DNA of 11,570 nt. It comes from CAYNTH01 sp964427055 (lineage in GTDB: Archaea; Aenigmatarchaeota; Aenigmatarchaeia; CG10238-14; SCSR01). Position 1 is the stretch's first letter, and each line of letters opens with the position of its first letter. Below, piece after piece: positions 1 through 6,855 of the stretch. The DNA lies in the NCBI GenBank assembly GCA_964427055.1, contig CAYRSQ010000025.1:1-11570 (forward strand). Reading direction: 5' to 3'. The notes below the pieces were generated by a model. It was not told the DNA's origin, searched no databases, and saw nothing but the letters and a program-made list of their open reading frames with translations. The position numbers were made by a program, and so were the translations under genes.

Positions 1-326
1 AGCTTCTGCAAAGCCAACGGAGCCTCGACCTTCTCCAGCTTCCTCGCGGCAGCCCTCCTGCCAAGTATGCCGTCCTTTTCGAAATGCTTGCAGTCCACGT
101 AAGCCCTGACCATGTCGCCCTTCAGTATCGGATGCGAACCCAGAAGGAGAATCTTCTCCACTACGGAATCGTTCCCGCAAAGGTACAGTTCCATGCTACC
201 GCTGTAGCTTGACAAAAAAGCGTGTTCTTTCAGCGGACCGTACACGTCGGTCGTCCACTTGGCGTTCCTGACGGTGGCATCGACTATTCTTATAAAATCA
301 GACTTCCTGGCCACATGCGAGCCCAT
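1..326 (-). CDS. Hypothetical protein, paralogue of the next gene upstream (partial, C-terminus outside window)
   Basis: An open frame runs leftward from an ATG at 326 off the window edge, giving 108 visible codons that begin MGSHVARKSDFIRIVDATVR. I do not recognise a family. It clearly resembles the neighbouring protein at 351-758: both share a [VI]D-x-[TS]-VR segment, then a stretch of about 64 residues with one gap, then AYVD, then an acidic/aromatic stretch, then LG-x-R and a V-E-[AS]-P motif near the end of the visible part. The start is supported by a TTAAAT box at 348-353, about 25 nt upstream, with no Shine-Dalgarno, which suggests a leaderless mRNA. That box overlaps the stop codon of the paralogue, so the two genes are spaced 24 nt apart but appear to have separate promoters. 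No signal peptide or membrane segment is visible. Function unknown. Confidence 0.75.
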   Translation of the reverse strand, partial: MGSHVARKSDFIRIVDATVRNAKWTTDVYGPLKEHAFLSSYSGSMELYLCGNDSVVEKILLLGSHPILKGDMVRAYVDCKHFEKDGILGRRAAARKLEKVEAPLALQK

Positions 327-347
327 AAGTATGATATATATCTGAAA

Positions 348-353
348 AATTTA
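348..353 (-). promoter_or_regulatory. TATA-like box for the partial gene at 1-326
   Basis: TTAAAT on the minus strand is centred about 25 nt upstream of the ATG at 326, the spacing expected for a leaderless archaeal transcript. It overlaps the stop codon of the gene at 351-758. Confidence 0.45.
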
Positions 354-758
354 AGCCTTATGACCCACGACACATCCAAGCGTGCTCCAATCGTACGTAT
401 ACGCCACTGCCATGTCCTCGTCCAGCTTCTCCACCCTGAACGGAGACTCAACTTCGCGCAGATCCCTCATCCCCTTCACACTCCTCAAACCCAAAAAACC
501 GGTCCTTTCATATCTGCCCAGATCGACGTACGCCTTGATATGATCACCATCATCCATCGGCGCCCTCTCGGCTAGGACAAGGCACCTGACAGGAAAATCC
601 TCGGGCTCGTCCAGCTGAAGCACCATCGCCTGGATATGTATGAGATTGTCGGCCCTCCTGTGGCGGTAAACGTGCCTGTACTCGCTGTACTCGGCCGACC
701 TCACGGATGTATCTATTATGCTTGTGCTGTCAACGTACGTTATGTTATCAAAATTCAT
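351..758 (-). CDS. Hypothetical protein, tandem paralogue of the gene at 1-326
   Basis: A protein of 135 residues starts MNFDNITYVDSTSIIDTSVR. The same frame stays open to 962, but the upstream part lies over the 3' end of the gene at 808-1227. The ATG at 758 is preferred because a TTAAATA box sits 26 nt upstream (781-787), the leaderless spacing seen at other genes here. It aligns along most of its length with the truncated protein downstream: [VI]D-x-[TS]-VR near the N-terminus, a hydrophobic strand, AYVD around residue 81, then LG-x-R and V-E-[AS]-P. The pattern looks like a small beta-rich soluble domain. No catalytic motif is evident and I cannot name a family. Its C-terminal tail, about 25 residues after the shared region, cannot be compared because the paralogue is cut off by the window. 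Confidence 0.75.
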   Translation of the reverse strand: MNFDNITYVDSTSIIDTSVRSAEYSEYRHVYRHRRADNLIHIQAMVLQLDEPEDFPVRCLVLAERAPMDDGDHIKAYVDLGRYERTGFLGLRSVKGMRDLREVESPFRVEKLDEDMAVAYTYDWSTLGCVVGHKA

Positions 759-780
759 GCTTGGACATTCGGTCCGACAC

Positions 781-787
781 TTAAATA
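781..787 (-). promoter_or_regulatory. TATA-like box for the gene at 351-758
   Basis: TATTTAA on the minus strand (TTAAATA on plus) is centred 26 nt from the ATG at 758. No Shine-Dalgarno lies in between, which suggests leaderless transcription. Confidence 0.5.
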
Positions 788-807
788 CGTTCGGCCCATT
801 GCATCCT

Positions 808-1227
808 TCACATATCCGCCCTGTAGAACCTGACGTCGCGGTACAGCCGGTACTTCTCCATGGACCTTCCGAGGGTGCTGTAGCCTGCCTTTTGAAAAAT
901 GCCGCACTTCTCCCACACGAGGGTGTCCGCAAACCTCTCATTTCTGTCCTTCCTCCCCACATCCACTATTATCCCCAGGTGCGCTATGTAGTCGGACGAA
1001 GGGTCGGTGAATATGCCGAAGTAGCCGCCGGGGACCGGCTCGTCGACCCTCTTCGGTCCAAGGTACCCCGCGAGGTCGAACTCCTCCTCCGGATATAGAG
1101 GTCCCGTGTTGACGGTTTTGAGCCCGTCTATCACGCCCGTGACGTAGAGGGCGGCCCCGAAGCAGTTGAAATCCCTTTCGTTGGACTGTTCTACTGCCTT
1201 CATCCTTTCCTCGACTGCATTTTCCAT
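808..1227 (-). CDS. Small protein, possible NlpC/P60-like (papain-fold) protein
   Basis: A protein of 139 residues. The central part has features of a papain-like fold: a Cys at the start of a helix (DFNCFGAALYVTGV, C22), a glycine/aromatic strand (GGYFGIF, about 67-73) and a His in a following strand (IAHLGIIVD, H83). This Cys-then-His order and context resemble NlpC/P60 and related amidase/peptidase domains. The match is from pattern recognition only, the third catalytic residue is not obvious, and the protein is short for that family. No signal peptide or transmembrane segment is present, so it would act in the cytoplasm. The start at 1227 is supported by a TTTATAAA box about 26 nt upstream. 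It is divergent from the MinD-like gene and heads a run of three minus-strand genes. Confidence 0.65.
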   Translation of the reverse strand: MENAVEERMKAVEQSNERDFNCFGAALYVTGVIDGLKTVNTGPLYPEEEFDLAGYLGPKRVDEPVPGGYFGIFTDPSSDYIAHLGIIVDVGRKDRNERFADTLVWEKCGIFQKAGYSTLGRSMEKYRLYRDVRFYRADM

Positions 1228-1249
1228 ACCTAAAAATGGACAACCAACT

Positions 1250-1257
1250 TTTATAAA
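1250..1257. promoter_or_regulatory. Palindromic TATA box shared by two divergent genes
   Basis: TTTATAAA reads the same on both strands. It lies about 26 nt from the minus-strand ATG at 1227, which suggests a leaderless mRNA, and about 37 nt from the plus-strand ATG at 1290. The 62-bp intergenic region contains no other equally good box, so both directions may use it. Confidence 0.5.
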
Positions 1258-1289
1258 CCCCGCTTCCGATAATTACAATTAAGATTGCT

Positions 1290-2252
1290 ATGTCGAAGAG
1301 GAAGGCGGACAGCGAGAGGTTCATGTCCCTCGCAGCCGATGCAAACTGCCCGACAAGGGTGATAGCCATTATTTCTGGGAAAGGAGGAGTCGGGAAGACG
1401 ACATTCGCCGCCAACCTGGCCATAGCGCTGAATGCAATAGGCAGGAAGACCGTGGTCATAGACTGCAACGTCACAACGCCGCACCTTAGCTACTACATGG
1501 GAGCCAGCGATTATTCTTCAACGATAAATAATGTTTTTTCGGGAGAGTTCGACGTGCAGTTCGCGCCGCTGTACAAGAACGGAGTAGCGTACATACCGGC
1601 ATCCGAGCACTTCAGCGACCTGGACAAGGTCGACATGGAGAGGCTGAAGGACATAATCAAGGAACTGGCGGACAGCGAACGTTTCGAGTTTATCATTCTC
1701 GACTCAGCGCCCGGACTGGGTAAGGAGGCTATAGGGACTTTCCAGGCGTGCAACGAGATAATTTATCTAACGACTCCGACGAAGCCGAACATGGGCGACA
1801 TAAAGCGATGCGACGAGGTCGCGAGGACGCTCGGGCACAGCAGGTTCCACCTGGTGCTGAACAAGGTGAGGAAGAAGGAGTACGAGGTGACGAAAGAGAA
1901 AGCGGAAGAGATGTTCGGCATGCCGGTCATAGGCATGATACCGTTCGACGAGACCGTCATGGACAGCACCGCCCAGGGAAGTCCGCTGCTTTGGTACAAG
2001 CCGACGTCGCCAACCTGTAATCATTTTCTAGATATAGCCGCGAACCTTGCGGGGGTCAGCCTCAAACCGAGGGAGTCCGAACCTGAGGAGACGATAGGCG
2101 ACACGGAGCTCGTCCCGATAACTGTGAAGAAAAAAGAGAAGAGAATGAAAGAGATGAGCTTCGGCAAGAAACTGAGGAACATGATAGACGAAAAGACTAG
2201 CAGGTTCGGGGAAAAACTGAGTTCGGTTCTCTCAGAAAGGTTCAACTTCTAA
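1290..2252 (+). CDS. MinD/ParA-family P-loop ATPase
   Basis: A protein of 320 residues with the deviant Walker A motif GKGGVGKTT (residues 30-38), followed by a VIDCN...P switch-like segment (about 55-64) and a Walker B-type strand FIILDSAPG. These are hallmarks of the MinD/ParA/Mrp (SIMIBI) group of ATPases, which act as dimeric switches in cell division, positioning or cargo segregation. A C-terminal extension of about 60 residues is rich in Lys/Glu and ends in a basic, amphipathic-looking helix (from about KKKEKRMKEM to the end). Bacterial MinD uses a C-terminal amphipathic helix for membrane attachment, so a similar role is plausible. The partner cannot be read from the context. The ATG at 1290 has no Shine-Dalgarno. 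The stop codon overlaps that of the convergent PolX gene. Confidence 0.88.
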   Translation: MSKRKADSERFMSLAADANCPTRVIAIISGKGGVGKTTFAANLAIALNAIGRKTVVIDCNVTTPHLSYYMGASDYSSTINNVFSGEFDVQFAPLYKNGVAYIPASEHFSDLDKVDMERLKDIIKELADSERFEFIILDSAPGLGKEAIGTFQACNEIIYLTTPTKPNMGDIKRCDEVARTLGHSRFHLVLNKVRKKEYEVTKEKAEEMFGMPVIGMIPFDETVMDSTAQGSPLLWYKPTSPTCNHFLDIAANLAGVSLKPRESEPEETIGDTELVPITVKKKEKRMKEMSFGKKLRNMIDEKTSRFGEKLSSVLSERFNF

Positions 2253-3946
2253 ATCTTAAGATATTTCTTTAATTTCTTTAGCGGCATCGCGTTTATCACG
2301 TCTTTCTTCTGCACCCATCCGCGCCTGGCCGTGGCTATACCGAGCCTCATGTACTGGAGATGATCGACAGAGTGCGAGTCGGTATCTATTGCGATATTGC
2401 ATCCTTTCTCCACGACCCTCCTGACATTGTCCGCGCCCAGATCCAGCCTGTTGGGATAAGCGTCTATCTCCAGCACCGTGCCGGTCCTTTTCGACACGTC
2501 CGCCAGTCTGTCAATGTCGATGGTGTAGCCCTGACGTTTCTGTATCAGCCTGCCTGTCGGGTGCCCGATTATGTCGACATGTTCGTTCTCCATCGCAGCA
2601 GCGATCCTCTTCGTGTTGTCGCCTGTCATCCCGCTATGCACTGACGCCACAACCACATCCAGTTCCTTCAGATACTTGTCAGATATTGACAAACTTCCAT
2701 CCACAGTTATGTCCACTTCAGCTCCCTTCAAAATTGTTATCCCTCGAATTTTTTTGTTAATCTCGTCTATCTCATTCCCCTGCTTCGACAATATCTTCTC
2801 CGTCATTCCATTGTACACCCGAAGCCTGCCCGCATGATCGGTCATGCACATGTACTCGTATCCCATCGCCTTGCACGCCTTCGCCATCTCCTCTATGGTG
2901 TTCACGCCGTCGCTCCAATTGCTGTGCATCTGCAGGTCGCCCTTCATGTCGCCATAACCGACAACCTTCGGAAGTTTCTTCTTCCCGGCCAACTCTATCT
3001 CCCCCGTATTCTCGCGCATCTCGGGAGGTATGTATTCCATGCCAAGTTTTCCGTACACTTCCTTCTCGGTCCTGCCCGCAATCTGCTTATCGGATTTGAA
3101 CAGGCCGTACTCGCTGAGCTTCAATCCATGTTTTATCGCCACCCTCCTCAGCGCCACATTGTGGTCCTTTGAGCCCGTGAAGTACAGCAGTGCACTCCCG
3201 AACGAGTCCCTGTCTATCACCCGCAAATCACAACTCATGCCTTCCTTCAGCCTGACGGAACTCTTGGCGTCGCCCTTCGCGACCACCTTCTCGACGTCCC
3301 TCATGCTCGTGAAATATTCCATTACAGCCGACGGCCTCTTCGTGACCACGAGCACGTCTATGTCTCCTATGGTCTCCTTCATCCTGCGTATGGAGCCCGC
3401 CACTTCCACTGCATCCACGTACTTCAACAATTTCAAATTCTCTTTCACGCCGTCCGCAGTCGGTATCGCATACCCGAGCAAAGTCCTCCCGCCGCTCCTC
3501 TTCAAAAACTCTATGCTGTCGAGTATGTGCTGCTCGGACTTCTCGCCCATTCCCTCGAGCTTCCTTATCCTGCCATTCTTCGCGGCTTTCTCCAAGTCCT
3601 TCAGCGACCTGACCTTCAGCTTGTTATAGAACAGTTTCACCTTCTTCGGGCCGACGCCCTCCACCGACATCAGCTCGTCTATCTTCACGGGCATCGACCT
3701 CTTCAGCTTCTCATGGTAGCCGAGCCTGTCGCTCTTCACAATCTCCTCTATCTTCTCCGCAAGGCTACCGCCGACCCCAGGTATTGTTTCCAACTCACCT
3801 CTCGCCGCAACGTCCTCCACCGGCTCAGCCATGGTCTCGACGGAACGCGCCGCGTTCCTGTACGCCCTCGACCTGTACTCGTCGCCCTTTATCTCCAGCA
3901 TGTCCGCTATCTCGTAGAATATCCTCGCGACCGTCCCGTTCTTCAC
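2249..3946 (-). CDS. polX: DNA polymerase X family protein with HhH and PHP domains
   Basis: A protein of 565 residues, close to bacterial PolX length (about 570). The order is helix-hairpin-helix motifs near residues 52-66 (IPGVGGSLAEKI), 93-108 (VEGVGPKKV) and 127-142 (LEGMGEKSEQHIL), then the polymerase palm with AGSIRR (183-188), GDIDVLV (D195, D197) and the third carboxylate D240 in SCDLRVID. A C-terminal PHP phosphoesterase domain follows: GDLQMHSNWSDG (336-347), MTDHAG (368-373), GAEVDI, ASVHSGM, IIGHPTGR, EIDAYPNR and IDTDSH. All three catalytic Asp residues and nearly all PHP metal-ligand motifs are intact, with Gln replacing the first His of the HxH pair. The expected role is gap filling and end processing in base excision repair. 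The start is a GTG at 3946; no ATG lies in frame upstream and an A/T-rich box sits about 30 nt away. Confidence 0.95.
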   Translation of the reverse strand: MKNGTVARIFYEIADMLEIKGDEYRSRAYRNAARSVETMAEPVEDVAARGELETIPGVGGSLAEKIEEIVKSDRLGYHEKLKRSMPVKIDELMSVEGVGPKKVKLFYNKLKVRSLKDLEKAAKNGRIRKLEGMGEKSEQHILDSIEFLKRSGGRTLLGYAIPTADGVKENLKLLKYVDAVEVAGSIRRMKETIGDIDVLVVTKRPSAVMEYFTSMRDVEKVVAKGDAKSSVRLKEGMSCDLRVIDRDSFGSALLYFTGSKDHNVALRRVAIKHGLKLSEYGLFKSDKQIAGRTEKEVYGKLGMEYIPPEMRENTGEIELAGKKKLPKVVGYGDMKGDLQMHSNWSDGVNTIEEMAKACKAMGYEYMCMTDHAGRLRVYNGMTEKILSKQGNEIDEINKKIRGITILKGAEVDITVDGSLSISDKYLKELDVVVASVHSGMTGDNTKRIAAAMENEHVDIIGHPTGRLIQKRQGYTIDIDRLADVSKRTGTVLEIDAYPNRLDLGADNVRRVVEKGCNIAIDTDSHSVDHLQYMRLGIATARRGWVQKKDVINAMPLKKLKKYLKI

Positions 3947-3972
3947 AATACCACTAATACTAATTGGTGCCC

Positions 3973-3980
3973 TTTTTATT
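3973..3980. promoter_or_regulatory. A/T-rich box between polX and the divergent membrane-protein gene
   Basis: TTTTTATT (AATAAAAA on minus) is the only TATA-like element in the 57-bp gap. It lies about 27 nt from the plus start at 4004 and about 30 nt from the minus start at 3946, so it could serve both. It is not a true palindrome and the match to a TATA consensus is weak. Confidence 0.35.
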
Positions 3981-4003
3981 TCTAAGAATGGGTAAATCTT
4001 TTA

Positions 4004-4579
4004 ATGGCTTTGCTGGAAATTTCTGGGATTTTCAATGAAATAATGGGAAACAAGCGGAAGGCTTTCCTGGTGTTCCTTGCGACGGTCGGCTTCGTATTCG
4101 CGGCCGCGGGCGCGCTCGGCCACTTCGTGATAATGGTTCTCGTGATGATAGAGATAGCGATGGCGTTTTTCATAGGGGAGTTCGAGCTGAGGAAGTTCGG
4201 GTTCGAGCTCGTCACACTGGTGGCCGTACTGACAGGATACCTGTTCGGGCCTGGCGTAGGTGGGATAATGGGGCTCGCGCTGCTGTCATTGCATTTCATA
4301 CTCACCCGCAGCTTCGGGGCGTACGTGTTCTACTGCGTGCCTGCCATGGGGGCGGTCGGCTTCCTTGCGGGCTCGTCTGTGTTCACCGGCTGGCTGGGGG
4401 GAGACATAGCATTGATTGGCATAATGCTATCGCTGCTGTACAACCTCGTGACCGGCGGGCTGGGCTCGTTCCTGTTCAGGGACACGTTCGACGAGATGCT
4501 GTGGAGCGGGACTAACCTGCTATTCAACCTGATACTCTTCTACAGGTTCGCGCCGATAGTTTTATCCATGATAGGGTAG
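4004..4579 (+). CDS. Multi-pass membrane protein of unknown function
   Basis: A protein of 191 residues, almost entirely hydrophobic, with about six predicted transmembrane segments near residues 20-37, 40-58, 66-100 (one or two helices), 106-123, 132-152 and 168-188. A glycine-rich stretch, GYLFGPGVGGIMG, at about 78-90 resembles the FGP-x-x-G-x-x-x-G helices found in substrate-binding (S) components of ECF transporters. The size also fits that class, but no ECF ATPase or T component lies in the window, so this is only a suggestion. A short charged N-terminus (about 18 residues) precedes the first helix. The ATG at 4004 lacks a Shine-Dalgarno and lies about 27 nt from an A/T-rich box. It appears to be first in a short run with the 53-aa and DUF4013 membrane proteins. 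Confidence 0.8.
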   Translation: MALLEISGIFNEIMGNKRKAFLVFLATVGFVFAAAGALGHFVIMVLVMIEIAMAFFIGEFELRKFGFELVTLVAVLTGYLFGPGVGGIMGLALLSLHFILTRSFGAYVFYCVPAMGAVGFLAGSSVFTGWLGGDIALIGIMLSLLYNLVTGGLGSFLFRDTFDEMLWSGTNLLFNLILFYRFAPIVLSMIG

Positions 4580-4598
4580 AATCCTTTAAGTGAGCGAT

Positions 4599-4760
4599 AT
4601 GGCGAGCATGGGTGGGTGGGTCAGGCTGTTCGTCGGCCTGCTGCTGTCCATAGAAGTCGTGAAGGTGTGGCTGTTCGGCGGGGAGATATCCATATACGGG
4701 AACCTGCTGGCTGTCGCATTCATATTCCTGACCGCGCTGTACTTTCTGATAAGGTTCTGA
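4599..4760 (+). CDS. 53-residue membrane protein with two predicted helices
   Basis: A short gene encoding MASMGGWVRLFVGLLLSIEV and 33 further residues ending ALYFLIRF. Two hydrophobic segments (about residues 7-26 and 33-51) flank a turn, GGEISIYGN, suggesting a helical hairpin in the membrane. It starts 19 nt after the stop of the preceding membrane-protein gene. A GTGAG sequence (4590-4594) a few nt before the ATG could act as a Shine-Dalgarno; the same GTG is itself in frame, so a start at 4590 with three extra residues is possible. The codon use matches its neighbours and the gene fills an otherwise empty gap. No homologous family is recognised. Confidence 0.65.
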   Translation: MASMGGWVRLFVGLLLSIEVVKVWLFGGEISIYGNLLAVAFIFLTALYFLIRF

Positions 4761-4761
4761 T

Positions 4762-4769
4762 TTTATAAG
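4762..4769 (+). promoter_or_regulatory. TATA box for the DUF4013 gene
   Basis: TTTATAAG is centred about 27 nt upstream of the ATG at 4793, with no Shine-Dalgarno in between, which suggests a leaderless mRNA. It begins directly after the stop codon of the 53-residue membrane protein. Confidence 0.6.
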
Positions 4770-4792
4770 CGGCCGCGACGAATTCTAATCAT

Positions 4793-5506
4793 ATGCAATA
4801 CGAAGAAGCAATCAAAAGACCTTTCACTGACTTGAAAAAACTGATCATCGGTATACTGCTTAGCGTGATACCGATATTGAACCTGACCGCCCTCGGGTAC
4901 GCACTTGAGAACTCGGGAATGGGCAGGAACAGGAAGAAAGCTATGCCCGAATGGGAGAAGTTCGGATACCTTTTCGGGGTAGGAATTAAGGCGTTCGTCG
5001 TGAATGCGCTGTACCTCATGCCGGTCATAATAGTGATAATGATCGGGTTCGGCATAGTCGCGGGCGACATTGCTGGAGTGATAATCAGCAACATGGACCA
5101 GGCTGGCCTGGCACAGCTCGATATACAGACGAGCGGAGAAGCCCAGGCGCTGTTCGAATCCATATTTCAGGAGAACTGGATGCAGCTCTTGCCGTCGATG
5201 ATGACAGCGGGCGCGTTCTTTGCGGTGTCAGTCATACTTGCCATAGCGGCGAGCTACATAACACCGATGGCCGTGCTGAACTGCCTAAACAAGAAGCACC
5301 TCGGGGAAGCGTTCGACTTCACCACAATTGCGAGGAAGGCGTTCACACAGGAATACCTGATAGCATGGATCGTAGTGCTGCTGGTGAAGATGATAACCAG
5401 ACTGGCATTCATGTGGATGCCGATAGTCGGATACGCCGCATACTTCTTCATATCGAAAGTGATAGCATACTCGATATACGGTCAAGTGTACAAGAAAGTG
5501 AAATGA
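4793..5506 (+). CDS. DUF4013-type integral membrane protein
   Basis: A protein of 237 residues. The N-terminal pattern, a short helix (YEEAIKRPFTDLKKLIIG) then a hydrophobic helix with IPILNLTALGYAL and then a PEW motif (MPEWEKFGYLF, about 51-61), matches what I recall of DUF4013, an archaeal and bacterial membrane family of unknown function. Predicted membrane segments lie at about 16-36, 67-95, 133-156 and 186-230 (probably two helices). A soluble loop of about 40 residues (95-135) separates the second and third. It has its own TATA box, so it is probably transcribed separately from the two membrane proteins before it, and a hairpin/oligo-T terminator follows immediately. Confidence 0.82.
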   Translation: MQYEEAIKRPFTDLKKLIIGILLSVIPILNLTALGYALENSGMGRNRKKAMPEWEKFGYLFGVGIKAFVVNALYLMPVIIVIMIGFGIVAGDIAGVIISNMDQAGLAQLDIQTSGEAQALFESIFQENWMQLLPSMMTAGAFFAVSVILAIAASYITPMAVLNCLNKKHLGEAFDFTTIARKAFTQEYLIAWIVVLLVKMITRLAFMWMPIVGYAAYFFISKVIAYSIYGQVYKKVK

Positions 5507-5534
5507 AAGGTTTCACCTTTTCTTTCTTTTTTTT
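5506..5534 (+). terminator. Hairpin plus T-rich terminator
   Basis: AAAGGT (5506-5511) pairs with ACCTTT (5515-5520) around a TTC loop. The following run to 5534 is almost pure T, with eight consecutive T at its end. It directly follows the DUF4013 stop codon, in the gap to the convergent PCNA gene. Oligo-T tracts are the main archaeal termination signal; the hairpin may be incidental. Confidence 0.65.
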
Positions 5535-5548
5535 AACCAGGAATAGTG

Positions 5549-6298
5549 TCAGTCCTCTGTGACTCTAGGTGCCAATATGTATGACAGCTTCGACTTGTCC
5601 CCGACTGCGAATTCTATCTTCATAGGATAGTCCGTCCCGTGCTGCAGCGTGACAATGTCGGACATCTTCGACCCCTTCATCATCTTCCTAAGGTAGTCGA
5701 GCGCGTACTTCGACCTCATCTCAGACGGGGCTACGATCTCTATCATTGACTCGTTTCCTTTGTCCATCTCGAGCTCCGTCCTCTTCACGTCGTCCTCAGA
5801 CATCATGGAGAACTTTTCCGGCCCTATGCACATTATCACGGAATCGCCTATTATGTCCGCATCGTCTATGCCGTTGTTCACGACATCAGATTTGATCACG
5901 ACTTTCGACTTGAAGTCCAGCTGGCTTATCGGTGGTATGTCCTCGTCCCCGAGGTTCAATATGGGCACGGAGAACATCCTCCTGCTTGCGCCGTCTATCA
6001 CGACCTTCAGCTTTGCGCCGTCCAGCTCGAACGTCACCTTGTCCTTCGCGCCGGCCCTTTTTATCACCGAAAGGAAGTTGAGTATGTTGAGGCCCATCGT
6101 GTGGTCCTCGTCTATGTCATAACTGTCGAATGCGGATGATGAAAGGAAATAGTCTGCAACCGAGACCATGGCCCTGTCGGCGGCCGTGAACTTTATGCCT
6201 TCCTTCGTAAGCCTGAAGTTCCCTTCGTCTATCAGTTCCGAAATGGAAACCATGGGGTCCTTCAAAAGACCGATGTCTGAAATCGTAGCCTTGAACAT
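5549..6298 (-). CDS. pcn: DNA polymerase sliding clamp (PCNA)
   Basis: A protein of 249 residues, the usual length for archaeal PCNA. It forms a ring around DNA and tethers the replicative polymerase, FEN1 and ligase. Recognisable segments are the N-terminal FKATISD strand, the DRAMVSV segment (about residues 41-47), the interdomain connector region with VPILNLGDEDIPP (about 110-122), a C-terminal YPMKIEF strand and the ending YILAPRVTED. Only one copy is visible, consistent with a homotrimer. The start at 6298 is 3 nt after the stop of the 67-residue gene, and an AGGT Shine-Dalgarno-like sequence (6307-6310) lies inside the end of that gene, so translation is probably coupled. It is the last gene of a compact run with an OB-fold protein. 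Confidence 0.95.
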   Translation of the reverse strand: MFKATISDIGLLKDPMVSISELIDEGNFRLTKEGIKFTAADRAMVSVADYFLSSSAFDSYDIDEDHTMGLNILNFLSVIKRAGAKDKVTFELDGAKLKVVIDGASRRMFSVPILNLGDEDIPPISQLDFKSKVVIKSDVVNNGIDDADIIGDSVIMCIGPEKFSMMSEDDVKRTELEMDKGNESMIEIVAPSEMRSKYALDYLRKMMKGSKMSDIVTLQHGTDYPMKIEFAVGDKSKLSYILAPRVTED

Positions 6299-6301
6299 CT
6301 T

Positions 6302-6505
6302 CTAAAACCTCGCGCACTGATAAATTAAATCTGGATTTGACTTTATATATTCAAGCGCCATCTGCAGGAGAGTGTATACGCCTATCATGCCGACCGCCCT
6401 GCTCGATGATATCATGCCTGTCATGAGACCGCAGGACGCGACATACGCCCCGTCATTGCCAGGCTTGGCCTCATAGAGTTTCCTCACATAGTCCGAACAA
6501 CCCAT
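6302..6505 (-). CDS. 67-residue hypothetical protein between OB-fold gene and PCNA
   Basis: The protein begins MGCSDYVRKLYEAKPGNDGA and ends IYQCARF. The middle (about residues 22-48) is rich in small residues, Met and hydrophobics (ASCGLMTGMISSSRAVGMIG), then a helix-like stretch follows (VYTLLQMALEYIKS). It has three cysteines (3, 25 and 64) but no CxxC pair. The ATG at 6505 is chosen over an in-frame GTG at 6511 because GGGGTG (6511-6516) lies 5 nt upstream as a Shine-Dalgarno. Its start overlaps or abuts the stop of the OB-fold gene and its stop is 3 nt from PCNA, so it is part of a replication-linked operon. Family and function are not recognised. Confidence 0.7.
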   Translation of the reverse strand: MGCSDYVRKLYEAKPGNDGAYVASCGLMTGMISSSRAVGMIGVYTLLQMALEYIKSNPDLIYQCARF

Positions 6506-6507
6506 TT

Positions 6508-6834
6508 TCACACCCCGGCCTTGGAATATAATTCATCAACCGTCTTTAACAGATTTAAGTCTAATCCGGAAACCGGCTGCAAAATGTCCATGTGAACCTG
6601 CTTGCCGATGAGTATGCAGAACAGCCTCACCTGTTTTCCCTTCTCCTTCTCCAGCTCGTCCCTGCCGGCCGAGCTCTGCTCGTTGAATAATATCTCCATC
6701 CTCCCTGTGTCGTCTTCCATCACAAAGGAGTCCTTTTCCGGATCAGTCCCTATTATCCTGCCGACTATGGACACCTTCCTGTCCTTGGGCGAGACGTCGG
6801 ATATCTTCCTGGGCACGTATCTTTCTGTGAGCAT
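6508..6834 (-). CDS. OB-fold protein, possible ssDNA-binding (RPA-like) protein
   Basis: A protein of 108 residues. The segment from about residue 19 (RKVSIVGRIIGTDPEKDSFVM) followed by EDDTGRMEILF has the strand order and the D-D-x-T-G-x-x-[EI] turn typical of an OB-fold of the RPA/tRNA-anticodon-binding type. A later strand, KQVRLFCILIG, and a C-terminal helix (LLKTVDELYSKA) complete a single small domain. Such domains bind single-stranded nucleic acid; the position just upstream of PCNA suggests a replication or repair role, perhaps as a small RPA subunit. That assignment is inference, because an RNA-binding role would look similar. No clear Shine-Dalgarno precedes the ATG at 6834; a weak TATA-like CTTATCT lies about 30 nt upstream. 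Confidence 0.78.
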   Translation of the reverse strand: MLTERYVPRKISDVSPKDRKVSIVGRIIGTDPEKDSFVMEDDTGRMEILFNEQSSAGRDELEKEKGKQVRLFCILIGKQVHMDILQPVSGLDLNLLKTVDELYSKAGV

Positions 6835-6855
6835 AACAGTTAACTCGCATTTGAA

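Noticed and set aside
222..575. 117-codon plus-strand ORF at the left end
   Set aside because: It spans the junction of the two minus-strand paralogues, which have mutual similarity and promoters; the plus product has no recognisable pattern.
759..962. N-terminal extension of the second paralogue up to 962
   Set aside because: It would lie across the 3' end of the gene at 808-1227. The ATG at 758 has a TATA-like box at leaderless distance and aligns with the start of the paralogue.
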